Shown: positions 35,138-46,737 of the stretch, piece after piece | Layout of the letters: every line of letters begins with the position of its first letter | Numbering within the stretch: position 1 is the stretch's first letter | Source: Coleophoma eucalyptorum | Taxonomy: Eukaryota; Ascomycota; Leotiomycetes; Helotiales; Dermateaceae | DNA length: 64,000 nt | Assembly (NCBI GenBank): GCA_026120035.1 | Contig: JALRME010000001.1 | Coordinates: 3,051,909-3,115,908, forward strand | Reading direction: 5' to 3' | Translations under genes and position numbers: made by a program | The notes under the pieces: generated by a model | What the model was told of the DNA's origin: nothing | The model's input: the letters and a program-made list of their open reading frames with translations, nothing else | The model's database searches: none

Positions 35138-36107
35138 TTCGAAAAAACCGTATTTGAGAATTATGGTGAAGGTGCTTGTGACGTCGAAGTCTGGAGCTCA
35201 GCTTTGGAAGCTCAGCTCGAAGACGCGACCTTGAATTAAAGTTTCGCGTCTTTGGGCGGGTCAGCGAGTATTCCGCGCCTCGACGAGAGAGCTTTTGGAT
35301 TTTGCTACCTAGTTATCTTCAAGACCACAACCATTTTTCATACTTGTTTACAGTCTGTGGTTATTTTATGCATCAATATAATGTTCTGTGTATAGTTGAA
35401 AATCTCGATAGGCTTCGATGTATGTAAATATGTAAATATCTTACTCTAAGAGTTCTATTCGTGCCCTGCCGGTCCGCAACTTCAAGCGAGGAGGAAACTC
35501 AGACAGCCACAGTGCTTGACGGATGACTATCGTCCGCTGTGCATCATGTGCAATTGATTGTGTCGTTATCACTTGGTTCATGATAGGCTCAGGAATTCCC
35601 CCAAGAGAATGAATGATCCACAGGCCATTGGCCAAATGGAAAATTTTGTTGTAAATTGTGCTTAATTGTAAACTCATGACGTCTGACGGTATGTCATCAC
35701 GACAATCCTTATACCCTCCTCTCATCCTGGAGTGGAGCACACACTTTGGATTGATTACCCCTCGTTCCTTTGATCATCGATAAAGTACTTAAACTCATGC
35801 AACCACCTCAGGATATGCCTTCTTGCCTTCTTACTTCTTACCCCTCTACAGTTCCAAATACCTGAATTGAATCACGTCTGGTCTGTGTAAGTTCCACTCT
35901 ATTGTTGATTGGTGCTGACTGTGATCTTGATGCAGAATATACCTTCACAAAGTAATGCTCTTCCCAGCACCGTCGGAAGTCATGTTCTCCCACAGCTTGG
36001 AATTTTCCCTCGAGGATCAAGGTATTTGAAAACTTGTAAAAGATTTGCATGAACCGGTGTCCTTTCCTAGAGCTTGCCAACCACTTCTCATCCACCATCT
36101 ACTTTCG
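35138..36107. promoter_or_regulatory. Divergent region between APN1 and THI4 (promoters and distal THI4 leader)
   Basis: This holds the APN1 promoter and, nearer THI4, its promoter and upstream leader. A possible 5' UTR intron donor is GTATTTG at 36022. A candidate acceptor with a TACTGAC branch point lies downstream of the riboswitch at 36236. No coding frame here is convincing. Confidence 0.4.
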
Positions 36108-36200
36108 ATGAGATGAGAAGCCGGCGAGTAATGGGTTTGGTCTGAGATTATACGGTTTCTTGAACTTGATCTGGATAATACCAGCGAAAGGATCATGCCT
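36108..36200 (+). ncRNA. TPP (thiamin pyrophosphate) riboswitch in the THI4 leader
   Basis: The conserved aptamer cores are plain: CTGAGATTATAC at 36142-36153 (pyrimidine-sensing arm), and TGATCTGGATAATACCAGCG (36167-36186) followed by AAAGGATCATGCC (36187-36199), the pyrophosphate-sensing arm and P1 return strand. The motif order and sequence match fungal Thi-box elements. It sits 70-160 nt upstream of the thiazole synthase ATG, as in Aspergillus and Neurospora thiamin genes, where TPP binding changes 5' UTR splicing and exposes upstream start codons. The aptamer is certain; the exact outer helix ends and the splice mechanism here are inferred. Confidence 0.95.
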
Positions 36201-36253
36201 TCCCTTCCTCAATTGAGGCAGTACTGACAAGATTAGATTTACTTACACCTTGA

Positions 36254-37356
<1,103 letters not shown>

Positions 37357-37849
37357 ACCAGAATGATATCCTTGGAAGTATGGACATCGTAAGGATCTGA
37401 ATCAGGACTTGTAAAAGGATATGTATCGAGTTTATGCTTATCATAACACACTCTTTTGACTAGTCAAAAACATGAGTCGAAAAATTGAACACTGATGACT
37501 CCATAAAGACTGGCTCTCCAGCGACTACCGTGCAATGCAATTGTAGAATTTGCCTAGTCCCAAAATTTGGTTAATATATTTTCACACTATATATGCTGTG
37601 AGAAGTTGTTCGAGATCTTGCTCATTAACATCAAGTATATAGTGATTGCTCGTTTTGTGGGATTGCCTGTTAACACGGATTGAGTTGCGATGCTTGAGGA
37701 ATCCGTCACGCGCCCGAACGGAAGTGATTTTAGCGCTAGTCTTGCATCCCGTAAGGCGGTGAATTTCTATGCCGCCGAGTGAAGTCTTTCTGCCGAATTA
37801 TTTTTCTGTAGCAGCACAGTCTTCTCTAAACATCATATCAATTTTCAAG
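37357..37849. other. Intergenic region, THI4 to POL5
   Basis: These 493 bp hold the THI4 3' UTR and the POL5 promoter. I see no coding frame, repeat or RNA gene. Confidence 0.4.
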
Positions 37850-40800
37850 ATGGGTAGTAAAAGGAAACGCGCGCCCCAAGATGCAGGTCCTGCACCGATT
37901 GCAAAGAAAGTGCAGAAGACGTCAACCGGCAAGTCTGCAGAGTCTAAAAAGGTACGCCCATAGTTGCTACTGCGAAGAATCGGATTATGCCTCGAGATAA
38001 TTGAGCTGACGTTTGCACTGAATAGAAGCCTGTAGCCCCAATTGAAATTGATACCACCTCGCCTTTTCTCGACAATCCATCCCCGGCCGACCACAAGAGA
38101 GAGGTTCAGCTCTATGAACTGCTTGGCAGTGAAGCAGCTGAGGAGCGTCTTGTTGCAGCTGGGGCAGTCATCACAGGCCTCTTGGGTGGCGATGGAGTCG
38201 AAGAAGCAACTTTACAACGTCATCTTGAAAGAAGACTGTTCAGAGGTCTTGCCAGTGGAAGAAAAGGCTCAAGATTGGGATTCAGCATAGTTCTCTCAGA
38301 GATCCTCGGACAATTATTCGGCACAGCGAACCTCGCGGCTGAGAAATACCCTGGCTTGACATTCGAAAATGTCCTTGCTATCCTGGTTGCGAAGACGAAA
38401 CCCGACGGCGATTTGAGTGGACAGGAGGAAAAGGACCATGCTCTGGGACTTTTGTTTGGCCTGAAAGGATTTGTTCAAGCAAAGATCCTGTTTAGCGACG
38501 AATCTCGATGGACTACTATTTTGGACAAACTTTTCGACCTCGCAATGAAGAAGCCATGGACTAGGGAAGAATGCGGTTGGGTAATTGTGCAGGCCCTGGA
38601 GCAAATGAATAAGGCTCAAGCAGAAGCTACCCTGGAGAAACTCTTCGAGGCCGGACTTGCTGTTACGCCCGAAGGTGTCGGAATTTGGATCACGGCCAAA
38701 AATCAGTTTCCAAAGATGAAATTCCCTACTAAGCCCTGGGGTCCTACAGGCAATCCGCTGGATCGAATGCAGAACCTTGCCAAGGCCTTGAAGGAAAGCT
38801 CTTCGGGCGAGGGGAATAAAGACAAGAATCCTCAAGCAAACCAGACTGGAAGCTGGAACCCAAAGTTGCATTTCGTCTGGACTCTTGTGCTCGCTCGCTA
38901 TGTAAACGCTGCACAGAGCAAAGCTCCTGGAATCAAATCTGAGTTTGAAAACTTCTGGAAAGTAACTGTTGATGGTACGTTGGACCTTCTGCTACTGCGG
39001 AACATATGGCTAACACTATTCAGAGAATCTCTTTTCCGCTTCTGCCTCTCGTGAGCGCAAGTTCTGGGGTTTCTTGCTTTTCCAAAAAGTGCTTGAGGAA
39101 GCCTCTGCATATCAAGATCTCTTATCCTCGGTCTTCAGCCTTAACCTTGTCAGATGTCTCATAAACTCTGTCCAGGACAAGGATCGCTTTCTGAATCGTG
39201 CGGCCGATAAATCTCTCAAGGTCTTACATCACGCAGCAGAATCTTCTCCAGAACTGGTGATCATATTCCTTCCACAATTGCTTGCGAACAATGGAAACTA
39301 CAATTTTGACAAGATTACGAAGACGAAAACTGTCGAGAAGCTACTACAGTTGACGAACGACGACACTGCAGAAGAGATTATTGAGACTCTGTTACAACCA
39401 GTGTTATCAATTGATAGTGCAGATAGCATCAAAGAGCCAGAATCCCGCCGCCAAATGTTCGGAGACTACCTGCTAAGCTTGATCCGACGCGTCGATGCAT
39501 CGACTTCTCCAAGCTGGCTTAAAACCATAGCTTTCCCAAAGCTTTTCGACTTGGCCTATGGAACGGAGCTAGCATGTTCACCACCATTATCCGACCGCAC
39601 AAGAACATTGTTCCGGAACAGATTGTCGTCTGCACTCACGCACGTTCTTTCTGGCCTCGAAAACTGCCATTATCCTTGTGATCTTCTGAGCTTGTCCCCC
39701 GATGCAGTCAAGATGGATGATGATATCACAGGTGCAAAAGACCAGGCAATATCTACTGTTGCTAAGCTTCTTAAGAAGTCCAAGAAGGCCAAAGAGGCTA
39801 AGGAGAAAGCGCCATTACAGGCACTTGCGTTGTTGTACGCCTTGGTTATCTTCCAATTATACAATGGCGAGTCCGAAGCAGTTTCGATTCTTGACGAGCT
39901 CAAATTATGCTATGACAAGCTTATTCGACACAAGGACTCTGAGGAATCAGATATTGAAGCATCAGAGGTCTTGGTTGAACTCCTGCTCTCTTTCCTCTCA
40001 AAGCCATCAGCACTCCTTCGTAAAGTTACCCAGCTTGTATTTAGCGCTTTTATGAGTGAGATCACTGCGGATGGTTTGAAATTGATGACGGACGTACTTG
40101 AGTCAAGTGAGAGCTTAAAGGGCCAACAGGAATTGTTCGATCAAGAGCCTGAAGATGGAGATCAGATGGAAGATGAGAACGGTGGTGAGGATGAAGATGA
40201 CGAGCTAGATTCAGATGTCGAGGTAGTCGACTTAAAAGTACTGAACGGCCATCTCGATGAAAGCGAGGATGATGACGATGCTGAAGAAGATGAGGACGAG
40301 GAGATGGAGGATGTCGAAGATGAGGAAGGAAAGAAGCTCGATGATGCCCTTGCACAAGCACTAGGAACCCACCGTCTGGACAAAGAGGGCCCCGAGGAAG
40401 ATTCCGATAGCGACGCAGACATGACCGATTCAGAGATGATGGAACTAGATGCTAAACTCGTCGAGATCTTCAAGCAGCGGAAAAAGGAGCCAAACAAGAA
40501 GCAGGAACAGAAAGATGCGAAGGAGACCATGGTCAATTTCAAATCCCGAGTCCTAGATCTGTTGGAGATATATGCCAAGAAACAGGCAACCAACCCTCTC
40601 GCATTTGGCCTCCTGATTCCATTACTCCAGCTCATTCGAATGACAAAGACGAAACAACTTGCTGAGAAAGCACAGAGTATCATCATTTCCTTCTCTAAAG
40701 CAGCCAAAAGCGCTAAGAAATCCGAGGAGACACCCGAGCTCGACGTATCAGCTCAGATCAAGCTTATGAAGGCTATTCATATCGAAGCATCCCAAGATCC

Positions 40801-41008
40801 TTCACACTTGTTCGCCAAAGCTGCCAGTAATGCTAGCTTATTGATTGCTTCTAGCCTTTATCGGTCGGATAAGGAGAATGCTAAGAAGATTGCTAAAGTC
40901 TACTCTACAACCCAGCTGGAATGGCTTGGAGGTGAGATCAAGATGCAGGCGGCTTTCTTCCATGACTGGGTCAATTGGGTCCAGGGACATGCTAGTGCTT
41001 CCGCGTGA
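37850..41008 (+). CDS. POL5: Nucleolar Pol5 / Myb-binding protein 1A family
   Basis: Three exons: 37850-37951, 38026-38974 and 39024-41008, 1011 aa. A Lys/Arg-rich start (MGSKRKRAPQ) resembles a nuclear signal. HEAT-like helices follow, with family segments FLDNPSPADHKREVQLYELL, RLGFSIVLSEIL, and ERKFWGFLLFQKVL. A strongly acidic tract of about 100 residues lies at about 690-800 (DEDEEMEDVEDEEG). The C-terminus has further helices. Despite the name 'DNA polymerase V', yeast Pol5 is an essential ribosome-assembly and rDNA-transcription factor in the nucleolus, not a working B-family polymerase. The exon-2 join (VTVDENLFSAS) is in frame. Confidence 0.9.
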
Positions 41009-41849
41009 GATTCCTGGGTTTGAATCTGTAGATAGAAAACAATTGGATTAATGAATCAAGACCTTAAAACTTTCAGCTTGTGGCTTACCCGTGACTGAAA
41101 TTCTTTAACTGATCAGTTGGAATTATATATAGTACTTAACAGTTCACCTAGGAATTCATTTAATCATCTAGATAATTTCAGAATTTGAATGGTTCAATAA
41201 CTATAATGGTCTAAAGTATTGCAATCCCAGTAGGCCTTGCTCGCTTAGTTTAGAATATATAGGACCGACTAATTAATGTCTTAAGCAAGGCCAATTTTCT
41301 TTAAACTATACCAAATACTGATAGCGGTTTTGGTCATTGCCAGGCTCACCTAGAGTTTCCAACTTCGACTGTTTTAGACTTCGATTATTTATCGTGTAGC
41401 ATCCCATAGTTTTGGCTAGAAGCCGGAAACCGAAAGCCGTGATGCCCTTGATCCGATAAGCCTGCGAGTTCAAACGGGGCAGTACCGCCAACGCCCACTT
41501 GGCTACACTCCGAACGAACACGCCACATGTCATGCTAGAAATTCTGCAGAAGCAAGCGTCGGAATAGCCGTTTGTATTAATTGCATACATGTGCGGCTAT
41601 GCAGGTGCGAGGAAATCGCGTGGTGTTGATGTGGATCCTTGCCCGTTGCCCATCGGCTCGACTGTACCGCTCCCGTCTATCTTCAGGGGAGCGATATGCC
41701 GCAGAGCGGGGCGATAGACCACCCCGCCAGAAAGCTGAGCGAGGGGCAGCGAGTGAAGATATAGAAGTACGTGCATGCTGCGAAGAAATTATCTGTTAAC
41801 TGGCAAAAGGTTTAAAAATTATCGACTTTGGTATCCTCAAATTCCAATC
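41009..41849. other. AT-rich spacer at the start of the accessory region
   Basis: Positions 41,040-41,330 are very AT-rich, and a 9-bp inverted repeat (GGCCTTGCT 41233-41241 / AGCAAGGCC 41284-41292) could be a hairpin or element remnant. Positions about 41,590-41,760 are abruptly GC-rich with no believable protein and include the inverted repeat listed next. Confidence 0.4.
41706..41727. promoter_or_regulatory. GCGGGG-N10-CCCCGC inverted repeat upstream of the isomerase-like gene
   Basis: Perfect 6-bp arms are separated by 10 bp, 123 bp before the ATG at 41850. CGG half-sites in inverted orientation with fixed spacing are the usual target of Zn2Cys6 dimers, and such a regulator is coded at 52.9 kb. 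Binding is inference. Confidence 0.35.
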
Positions 41850-42663
41850 ATGCCGTCGGTTAGTCTTGTATCACCTCGTGCCGTGTTCGGCCTAATCCTA
41901 CCTTCGACAAACACTGTTGTCGAGGCAGAATTCAATTGGGTACGTGAACTCCCCTTCCGTAAAATGATTATCAAGAAGTGTAACTTATGCCGTGTTTTCT
42001 CAGATGAGAGTCCCAGGGGTCTCTTGGCATAGTGGGCGCATCTTGATCAAGAACCCAGATCTCAGCAGTGACGATACGATGGTGGCATTTCTCGAAGACC
42101 TACGAACGGAAATCGGTAACGCGGTCAAGAGTGTTATGACTGCCAAACCAACATATATCGTGATGGGCATGTCTGCTGAGACCTTTTGGGGTGGGAAGGA
42201 AGGCGCTGCAAAATTTACAAGCTGGATGCACGACCTGTCCGGCCTAGACATCACTACTGGGGCCGGGGCGTGTAAAGCTGCGCTTGATGCATATGGTGCG
42301 AAGAAGATTGGCGTCATCACGCCCTACCAGGCAGTGGGAGATCAGCAAGTTGTCGATTTCTTCACCCAGATGGGCTATGAGGTTCTTCAGATCCATGGAT
42401 TCAAATGCGACAGTGCAACCTCGATTTCGGAAGTCCCGCCGGAGAAGATCAAGGATGCTTTTAGACTGGTCAATAGTGACGAGGCGGATTTACTTATTCA
42501 GGCTGGTACTAACTTGCCGGCTTCGATTGCTGCGGCTGAGATGGAAATCGAGTTGGGAAAGCCTGTGTTGGCAATTAATACTATTACGGTTTGGCATGCG
42601 TATAGGACAAATGGCATTATGGATCAGATGAAGGGATTCGGGTCGTTATTAGAGAAGCACTAA
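41850..42663 (+). CDS. Asp/Glu racemase superfamily protein, maleate isomerase / arylmalonate decarboxylase-like
   Basis: Two exons: 41850-41939 and 42004-42663, 249 aa. The opening FGLILPSTNTVVEAEF matches the maleate isomerase pattern (PSxNTxxExEF). Further features are VMGMSAETFWGG (84-94), TTGAGACKAALDAYGAKKIGVITPY with its second-lobe start, and LIQAGTNLPA (194-203). Maleate isomerases use two cysteines, one per lobe. Here the corresponding places read MSAE and AGTN with no Cys, so the chemistry may differ or the residues may have moved. The reaction cannot be told from sequence; maleate-to-fumarate, a decarboxylation or another acid rearrangement are possible. Probably cytosolic. Confidence 0.78.
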
Positions 42664-42973
42664 GTCGATTAAAGTATATATCGTCAAAAACAACATCATT
42701 CTATGAAATTATCAACAGAAAAGAAAGCCAACCGTCTAGTTTTGGTGGTTAATGCGATACTTGAAATGATAAACGCCAGTACGGATGGTATATCCCGAAA
42801 GTCTGTGACAGAAGCAAGAATGGGGCATCCAAAGTGAGCATCATATTAAGCGACGTGTAGAGGGCTGTTCTATTTCCAATAGGATATACTTGTAAGGAAT
42901 ATCCGTTACATAGCTACCCATCAAAACCGTCCCGAAATCAAAGTCACGCGCGGATTTCGTACTCTTCCAGATA
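42664..42973. other. Short intergenic region upstream of the SDR gene
   Basis: These 310 bp between two co-directed genes hold a 3' UTR and the SDR promoter. No other feature is seen. Confidence 0.35.
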
Positions 42974-43747
42974 ATGAAGTCTAAGCTATCCTCAGACGCC
43001 ACAATTGTGTTTATCACAGGCGCATCTGAAGGGATTGGTCTTCAAGTAGCACGTACACTTTCAACGCCCTCGCGCTATTCCATTTACCACGTCATAATCG
43101 GCTCACTCATCACTGAAGGAGGAGAAAATGCCGTCGCTCTACTTCTGAAAGAAGACCCTACTCGATCCCTTTCTACCATTCAAATAGACGTTACATCGGA
43201 TGCATCCATCCAAGAGGCTGCCGCTTGGTTACTTTCAGAGTTCGGCCGTGTTGATATCCTGATCAACAATGCAGGCGTGCTCCTTGATGGGCTAAACCAA
43301 GACACAACCACTCGTTCCCTATTCCAACGAACCTTCGAAGTCAATCTCTTTGGAGCAGCCGCCGTGACAGAATACTTGATCCCTCTCCTTGCCGCATCCT
43401 CCAAAGCGCATCCGAAAATCATTTTCATGACATCGCGGCTCGGTTCCTTGACTGCCAAATCCAACCCGAAAGATCCTGCTGCTGCAAGGCCTTTCCCACA
43501 CTATAGAAGTAGCAAGTGTGCTTTGAATATGGTTATGTTACATTATGCGAGTATCTTTAGGGAGAAGGGTTGGGCTGTTTATGGCTGTGATCCTGGGATC
43601 ACGAATACGGATCTTACGAAAGAACAGAATGATGTGAGGAAACAGAGTGTTGAGGATGGGGCACGCGAGGCAATTAGATTAGCTACTGAAGGGAGTTTCG
43701 AGGAGAGTGGGAGGTTTGGCAATACGAGTGGTGTAATTGCGTGGTGA
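42974..43747 (+). CDS. Short-chain dehydrogenase/reductase (classical SDR)
   Basis: Single exon, 257 aa. The Rossmann nucleotide motif is TGASEGIG (15-22). DVTSDASI fits the adenine-binding acidic position, NNAG (about 98-101) is intact, and the catalytic set is the Ser of IFMTSR with YRSSK (Tyr-x3-Lys). PGITNTDL follows the usual PG motif and suggests a carbonyl reductase-like fold. The substrate is unknown. Genes on either side code a maleate-isomerase-like protein and a tandem amidase, so a role in the same catabolic route is possible. Cofactor choice, NADP or NAD, cannot be told safely. Confidence 0.88.
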   Translation: MKSKLSSDATIVFITGASEGIGLQVARTLSTPSRYSIYHVIIGSLITEGGENAVALLLKEDPTRSLSTIQIDVTSDASIQEAAAWLLSEFGRVDILINNAGVLLDGLNQDTTTRSLFQRTFEVNLFGAAAVTEYLIPLLAASSKAHPKIIFMTSRLGSLTAKSNPKDPAAARPFPHYRSSKCALNMVMLHYASIFREKGWAVYGCDPGITNTDLTKEQNDVRKQSVEDGAREAIRLATEGSFEESGRFGNTSGVIAW

Positions 43748-44189
43748 ATAAGCTCTTCAGATTGCGAGACCCTGTAGCAGAGACTGCCTATATTTTGTGA
43801 ATAGCTTCAGATTCTAAACCATCCTAACTAGCATGATCTGACTAGCCCGTCTAGATTATTATTTGATAAGACAACACTGCCTTCAACGCCACAATATGCT
43901 TAAGGTCAATAGTGGAGGATCTTGGTTACCTCGTCCCAGCCAATGAGTTCGCTTAAGATTTGCAACCCGTTGCTAAATAGGCACGGCAGGGTCTTCGGGA
44001 CGCCACATCCGTTGAACGCCAATCGCTGCATCTACTCAGAGTCTTACATACAGCTTGCTTCCGCAATGAAGCGATCGATCTATACGTCGTCTTACAATAC
44101 ACAAGATTTGATACCCAATGCTCCAAGAGAGCGGAAAGGAATCCCAACATTTCATCACCGGCACTTTCTATAAAAGCAAAAGTACGATC
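43748..44189. other. Intergenic region upstream of the tandem nitrilase gene
   Basis: The nitrilase frame is open back to 44118, but the MGSVVPPLG start at 44190 is followed directly by the conserved domain, so the upstream part is treated as leader. Other frames here are unsupported. Confidence 0.35.
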
Positions 44190-45914
44190 ATGGGTTCAGT
44201 TGTACCACCGCTGGGAAAGGTTCGAGTTGCAACGGCACAGTTCTATTCGCATACAGATGTACCCGCGAACTTAGAGCTATGCAGTAAATACATCCACGAA
44301 GCTGCCGAAGTTGGAGCGCAGCTGATCGTCTTGCCCGAGAATGCAAATCGATGTCGAAGCGACTTCAGCTCTAGAGCCGTAGCGTTCTCGCTTTGTGAAA
44401 ACCTAAGTGGAGCATTTGTTACCGGTCTTCAATCTTTGGCTAAGGAACTGAGTATTATGATCGTGGCTGGTGTAGATCTAAGAGGTGAAAAGGCACCCGA
44501 TGTTCATATTGGACAGGTGCTTATTGGTTCTGATGGCGAATTGCTCCATGTGCATTATAAGACGGTCTTTTGGGATTATGAGTACACGCTCTTCGTACCC
44601 GGTAGTAAGGAGTTGGAGGTTATTGAGACGCCGATTGGGAAGATCGGGATGCTCATGTGTGCCGACGGAATCGTGCCGGAAGTGCCACGAATTCTGTCAT
44701 TGAAAGGTGCAGATATATTATGCAACAGTCTCAATAGCCGTGGCCCGGATGAGCTACGAGTCCACGAGCCGCTAAGAGCGATTGAGAATCATGTCTGGAT
44801 GGTTGCCAGCAATACCGTTAGTGGACCAGAGGATGCATATCCATGGACGGGTGGTAGTCAGATTGTGAGCCCGAAAGGCGCGGTGATGGCTTGTGCGGGT
44901 GAGACGGATTATAAGATGGTGTTCGCGGATATCGAGCCCAAGAGTGCATTTCCGAAGGTTTTAGGAGGAGGAATTGGCGAGATGGAGAAGTTTCGACGGC
45001 CAGACTTGTATGGAGAGCTTTTGCAGGACGTTAGTAAACATGTGGTTGCCAAGATGTACGGGCCGGTGCCGAGTGACGCTCCTAAGATCCCGCTGATGGT
45101 TGCAACCTTGCAGCTCTCTTGGTATCATTCTACAATCTGGACGGTCACGCGTGCATTAGGTCAAATTGCCTATTCGGCTTCAAGAGGGACACAACTCGGC
45201 GTCTTTCCAGAGCTGTTCTGTTTCCGGCGTGACGAGATCGAGAAAGATCCAGCTGCTGCAGCAGTATTCTCTATGGAAGTCCTAGCGAAGATCCGCAAGG
45301 CAGCTGCAGAAGCTTCATTATGGGTGGTAGTCAATCTTGTCGAGCAGTCAGAAGGATGTTTCTACTCAACAGCCTACCTCATAAGCGACCAAGGCGAGAC
45401 AGCGGAAACATACCGCAAGGTCCATTTGGGCGAGACAGAAAGACGATGGGCGACACCCGGAAATGAATTCAAGGTGATAGAAACACCAATCGGAACTATT
45501 GGTCTGATGTTGGGTAACGAGATCTGGCTCCCAGAAGTGACACGAATCCTCAGCCTGCGCGGTGCTGAAGTGATTGCTCACCCTTGTGATTGGGATCGAC
45601 TGGAAGCCGCAACCATGGCAGCCGTGGAAAGGACCGAAGAAAACCGCACCCACCTCATCTCTTGTGCGCGCACAGATAATCCCGCCAACTTTGGAAGTCA
45701 GATCGTGCTTGCAGATCGCTTTCGCCCGGGTCAGTGCATCGCTTTGATGCGCTATCCTACGGCCATCTGGTCGCGGACCGGATTTGAGGAAAACATTTTC
45801 TATGAGTTGGATTTGCAGGATTCGCATAGCAAGGTTCAAGGCTTTCACCTAGATCCGCTAGCTACGAGACAGCCCAAGTTATACGAAATCATGACTGAGA
45901 GACACACAAAATGA
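44190..45914 (+). CDS. Tandem carbon-nitrogen hydrolase (two nitrilase-fold domains fused)
   Basis: Single exon, 574 aa, twice the usual nitrilase-family length. Domain 1 (about 10-290) has the full Glu-Lys-Cys triad: Glu50 in VLPENAN, Lys124 in VHYKTVFWD, Cys157 in GMLMCADG. Domain 2 (about 300-565) keeps Glu341 (VFPELF) and Lys410 (TYRKVHLGE), but the nucleophile place is Gly442 (GLMLGNEIW), so it is probably inactive as a hydrolase. Both domains repeat the phrases VIETPIG and PEVTRILSLRGA/PEVPRILSLKGA, which points to an internal duplication. The family hydrolyses amides or nitriles, releasing ammonia. The substrate is unknown; neighbours suggest an amide intermediate of a degradation route. 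Confidence 0.9.
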   Translation: MGSVVPPLGKVRVATAQFYSHTDVPANLELCSKYIHEAAEVGAQLIVLPENANRCRSDFSSRAVAFSLCENLSGAFVTGLQSLAKELSIMIVAGVDLRGEKAPDVHIGQVLIGSDGELLHVHYKTVFWDYEYTLFVPGSKELEVIETPIGKIGMLMCADGIVPEVPRILSLKGADILCNSLNSRGPDELRVHEPLRAIENHVWMVASNTVSGPEDAYPWTGGSQIVSPKGAVMACAGETDYKMVFADIEPKSAFPKVLGGGIGEMEKFRRPDLYGELLQDVSKHVVAKMYGPVPSDAPKIPLMVATLQLSWYHSTIWTVTRALGQIAYSASRGTQLGVFPELFCFRRDEIEKDPAAAAVFSMEVLAKIRKAAAEASLWVVVNLVEQSEGCFYSTAYLISDQGETAETYRKVHLGETERRWATPGNEFKVIETPIGTIGLMLGNEIWLPEVTRILSLRGAEVIAHPCDWDRLEAATMAAVERTEENRTHLISCARTDNPANFGSQIVLADRFRPGQCIALMRYPTAIWSRTGFEENIFYELDLQDSHSKVQGFHLDPLATRQPKLYEIMTERHTK

Positions 45915-46737
45915 ATGGCGTTTGCTGGCCAGAGGCTTTCCACAAGACATTGTGTGCAGCACAGCAGGGAAAAGTCAAACGAAATAGAATATGACAAGTG
46001 CAGACTATCGAGCTTCGTGAACTATAATGCGTTACAGTTATCGGGGCTGACTGAAAAGGAAACATGTATTAAGGGGGCTTCCGGACAGAAGAAAGGTAAG
46101 ATGAAAGTGTCGTTCTGTCTAAGAAGCGAGGCCCAATAATAAGCAATTCAGACATGGCGTTCCGGGTAAGTTTTGGCCTACGGACCGTCCCACCTCGGTG
46201 GAATGCTACCGGTAGCATCAGAAATCCAGATCCCCTTGCTTCCGCGGAGACTGTCCCAGAAAAGCAAAGAAGCCCATTGTGCATCATCGCCATACTATGA
46301 CAGCTCAAAGGATTACCAGTCTGTTCGCCCGCTGTCACATCCCGGACGTCCTTGCTTTGCTCGCTTAGGCCGCTTTTCGCGCCGTCCCTTGGGACGAAGT
46401 TCCACATTAAGACATACGAACGAAAATAATGGATATCGTTTTTGAGGAACCAAAGCATATGTGATTGTTGGGACCCGAAAGTTTCATGGAGAATCAGCCC
46501 TTGACTGCGGAACGAGCATTCCGGTGGGGCCGTCAGGTTAAAAAAAATGTCTTTCGTAGAACGGGACAGTCGACTTTTGCGCAAGACTGAGTTCCGAGAT
46601 CATAGGCTGAGTTGCTTCCGGAGTATAAGAAGAGAGATAATGGCATTCACTCAGACACTGAAAGACCACTCCCAAAATCTTTCATTCATCTCCTCATCCA
46701 TCGCCGTCTCTAAATTTCTCAAGCCATATCCGCCAAA
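45915..46737. other. Spacer between tandem nitrilase and a small orphan gene
   Basis: These 823 bp have no supported gene. They contain a 16-bp perfect palindrome (46203-46218) and a CGTCCC/GGGACG inverted repeat with a 2-nt centre (46383-46396). A TATA-like TATAAG at 46623 lies near the orphan gene start. Confidence 0.4.
46203..46218. repeat. 16-bp perfect palindrome ATGCTACCGGTAGCAT
   Basis: The sequence equals its own reverse complement over 16 bp, with CCGG at the centre. It could be a dimer-binding site or a hairpin. It lies 535 bp upstream of the small orphan gene. Confidence 0.6.

Noticed and set aside
40062..40707. Long minus-strand frames opposite POL5
   Set aside because: Ser-rich mirror of the acidic GAN-coded tract on the coding strand; a shadow.
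41430..41500. GTTCAAAC near 41,469 as a possible tRNA T-arm
   Set aside because: No matching acceptor, D or anticodon stems could be folded around it.
41581..41799. Open frame in the GC-rich patch before the isomerase-like gene
   Set aside because: Arg-rich translation typical of GC-rich non-coding DNA; the inverted repeat suggests regulatory sequence.
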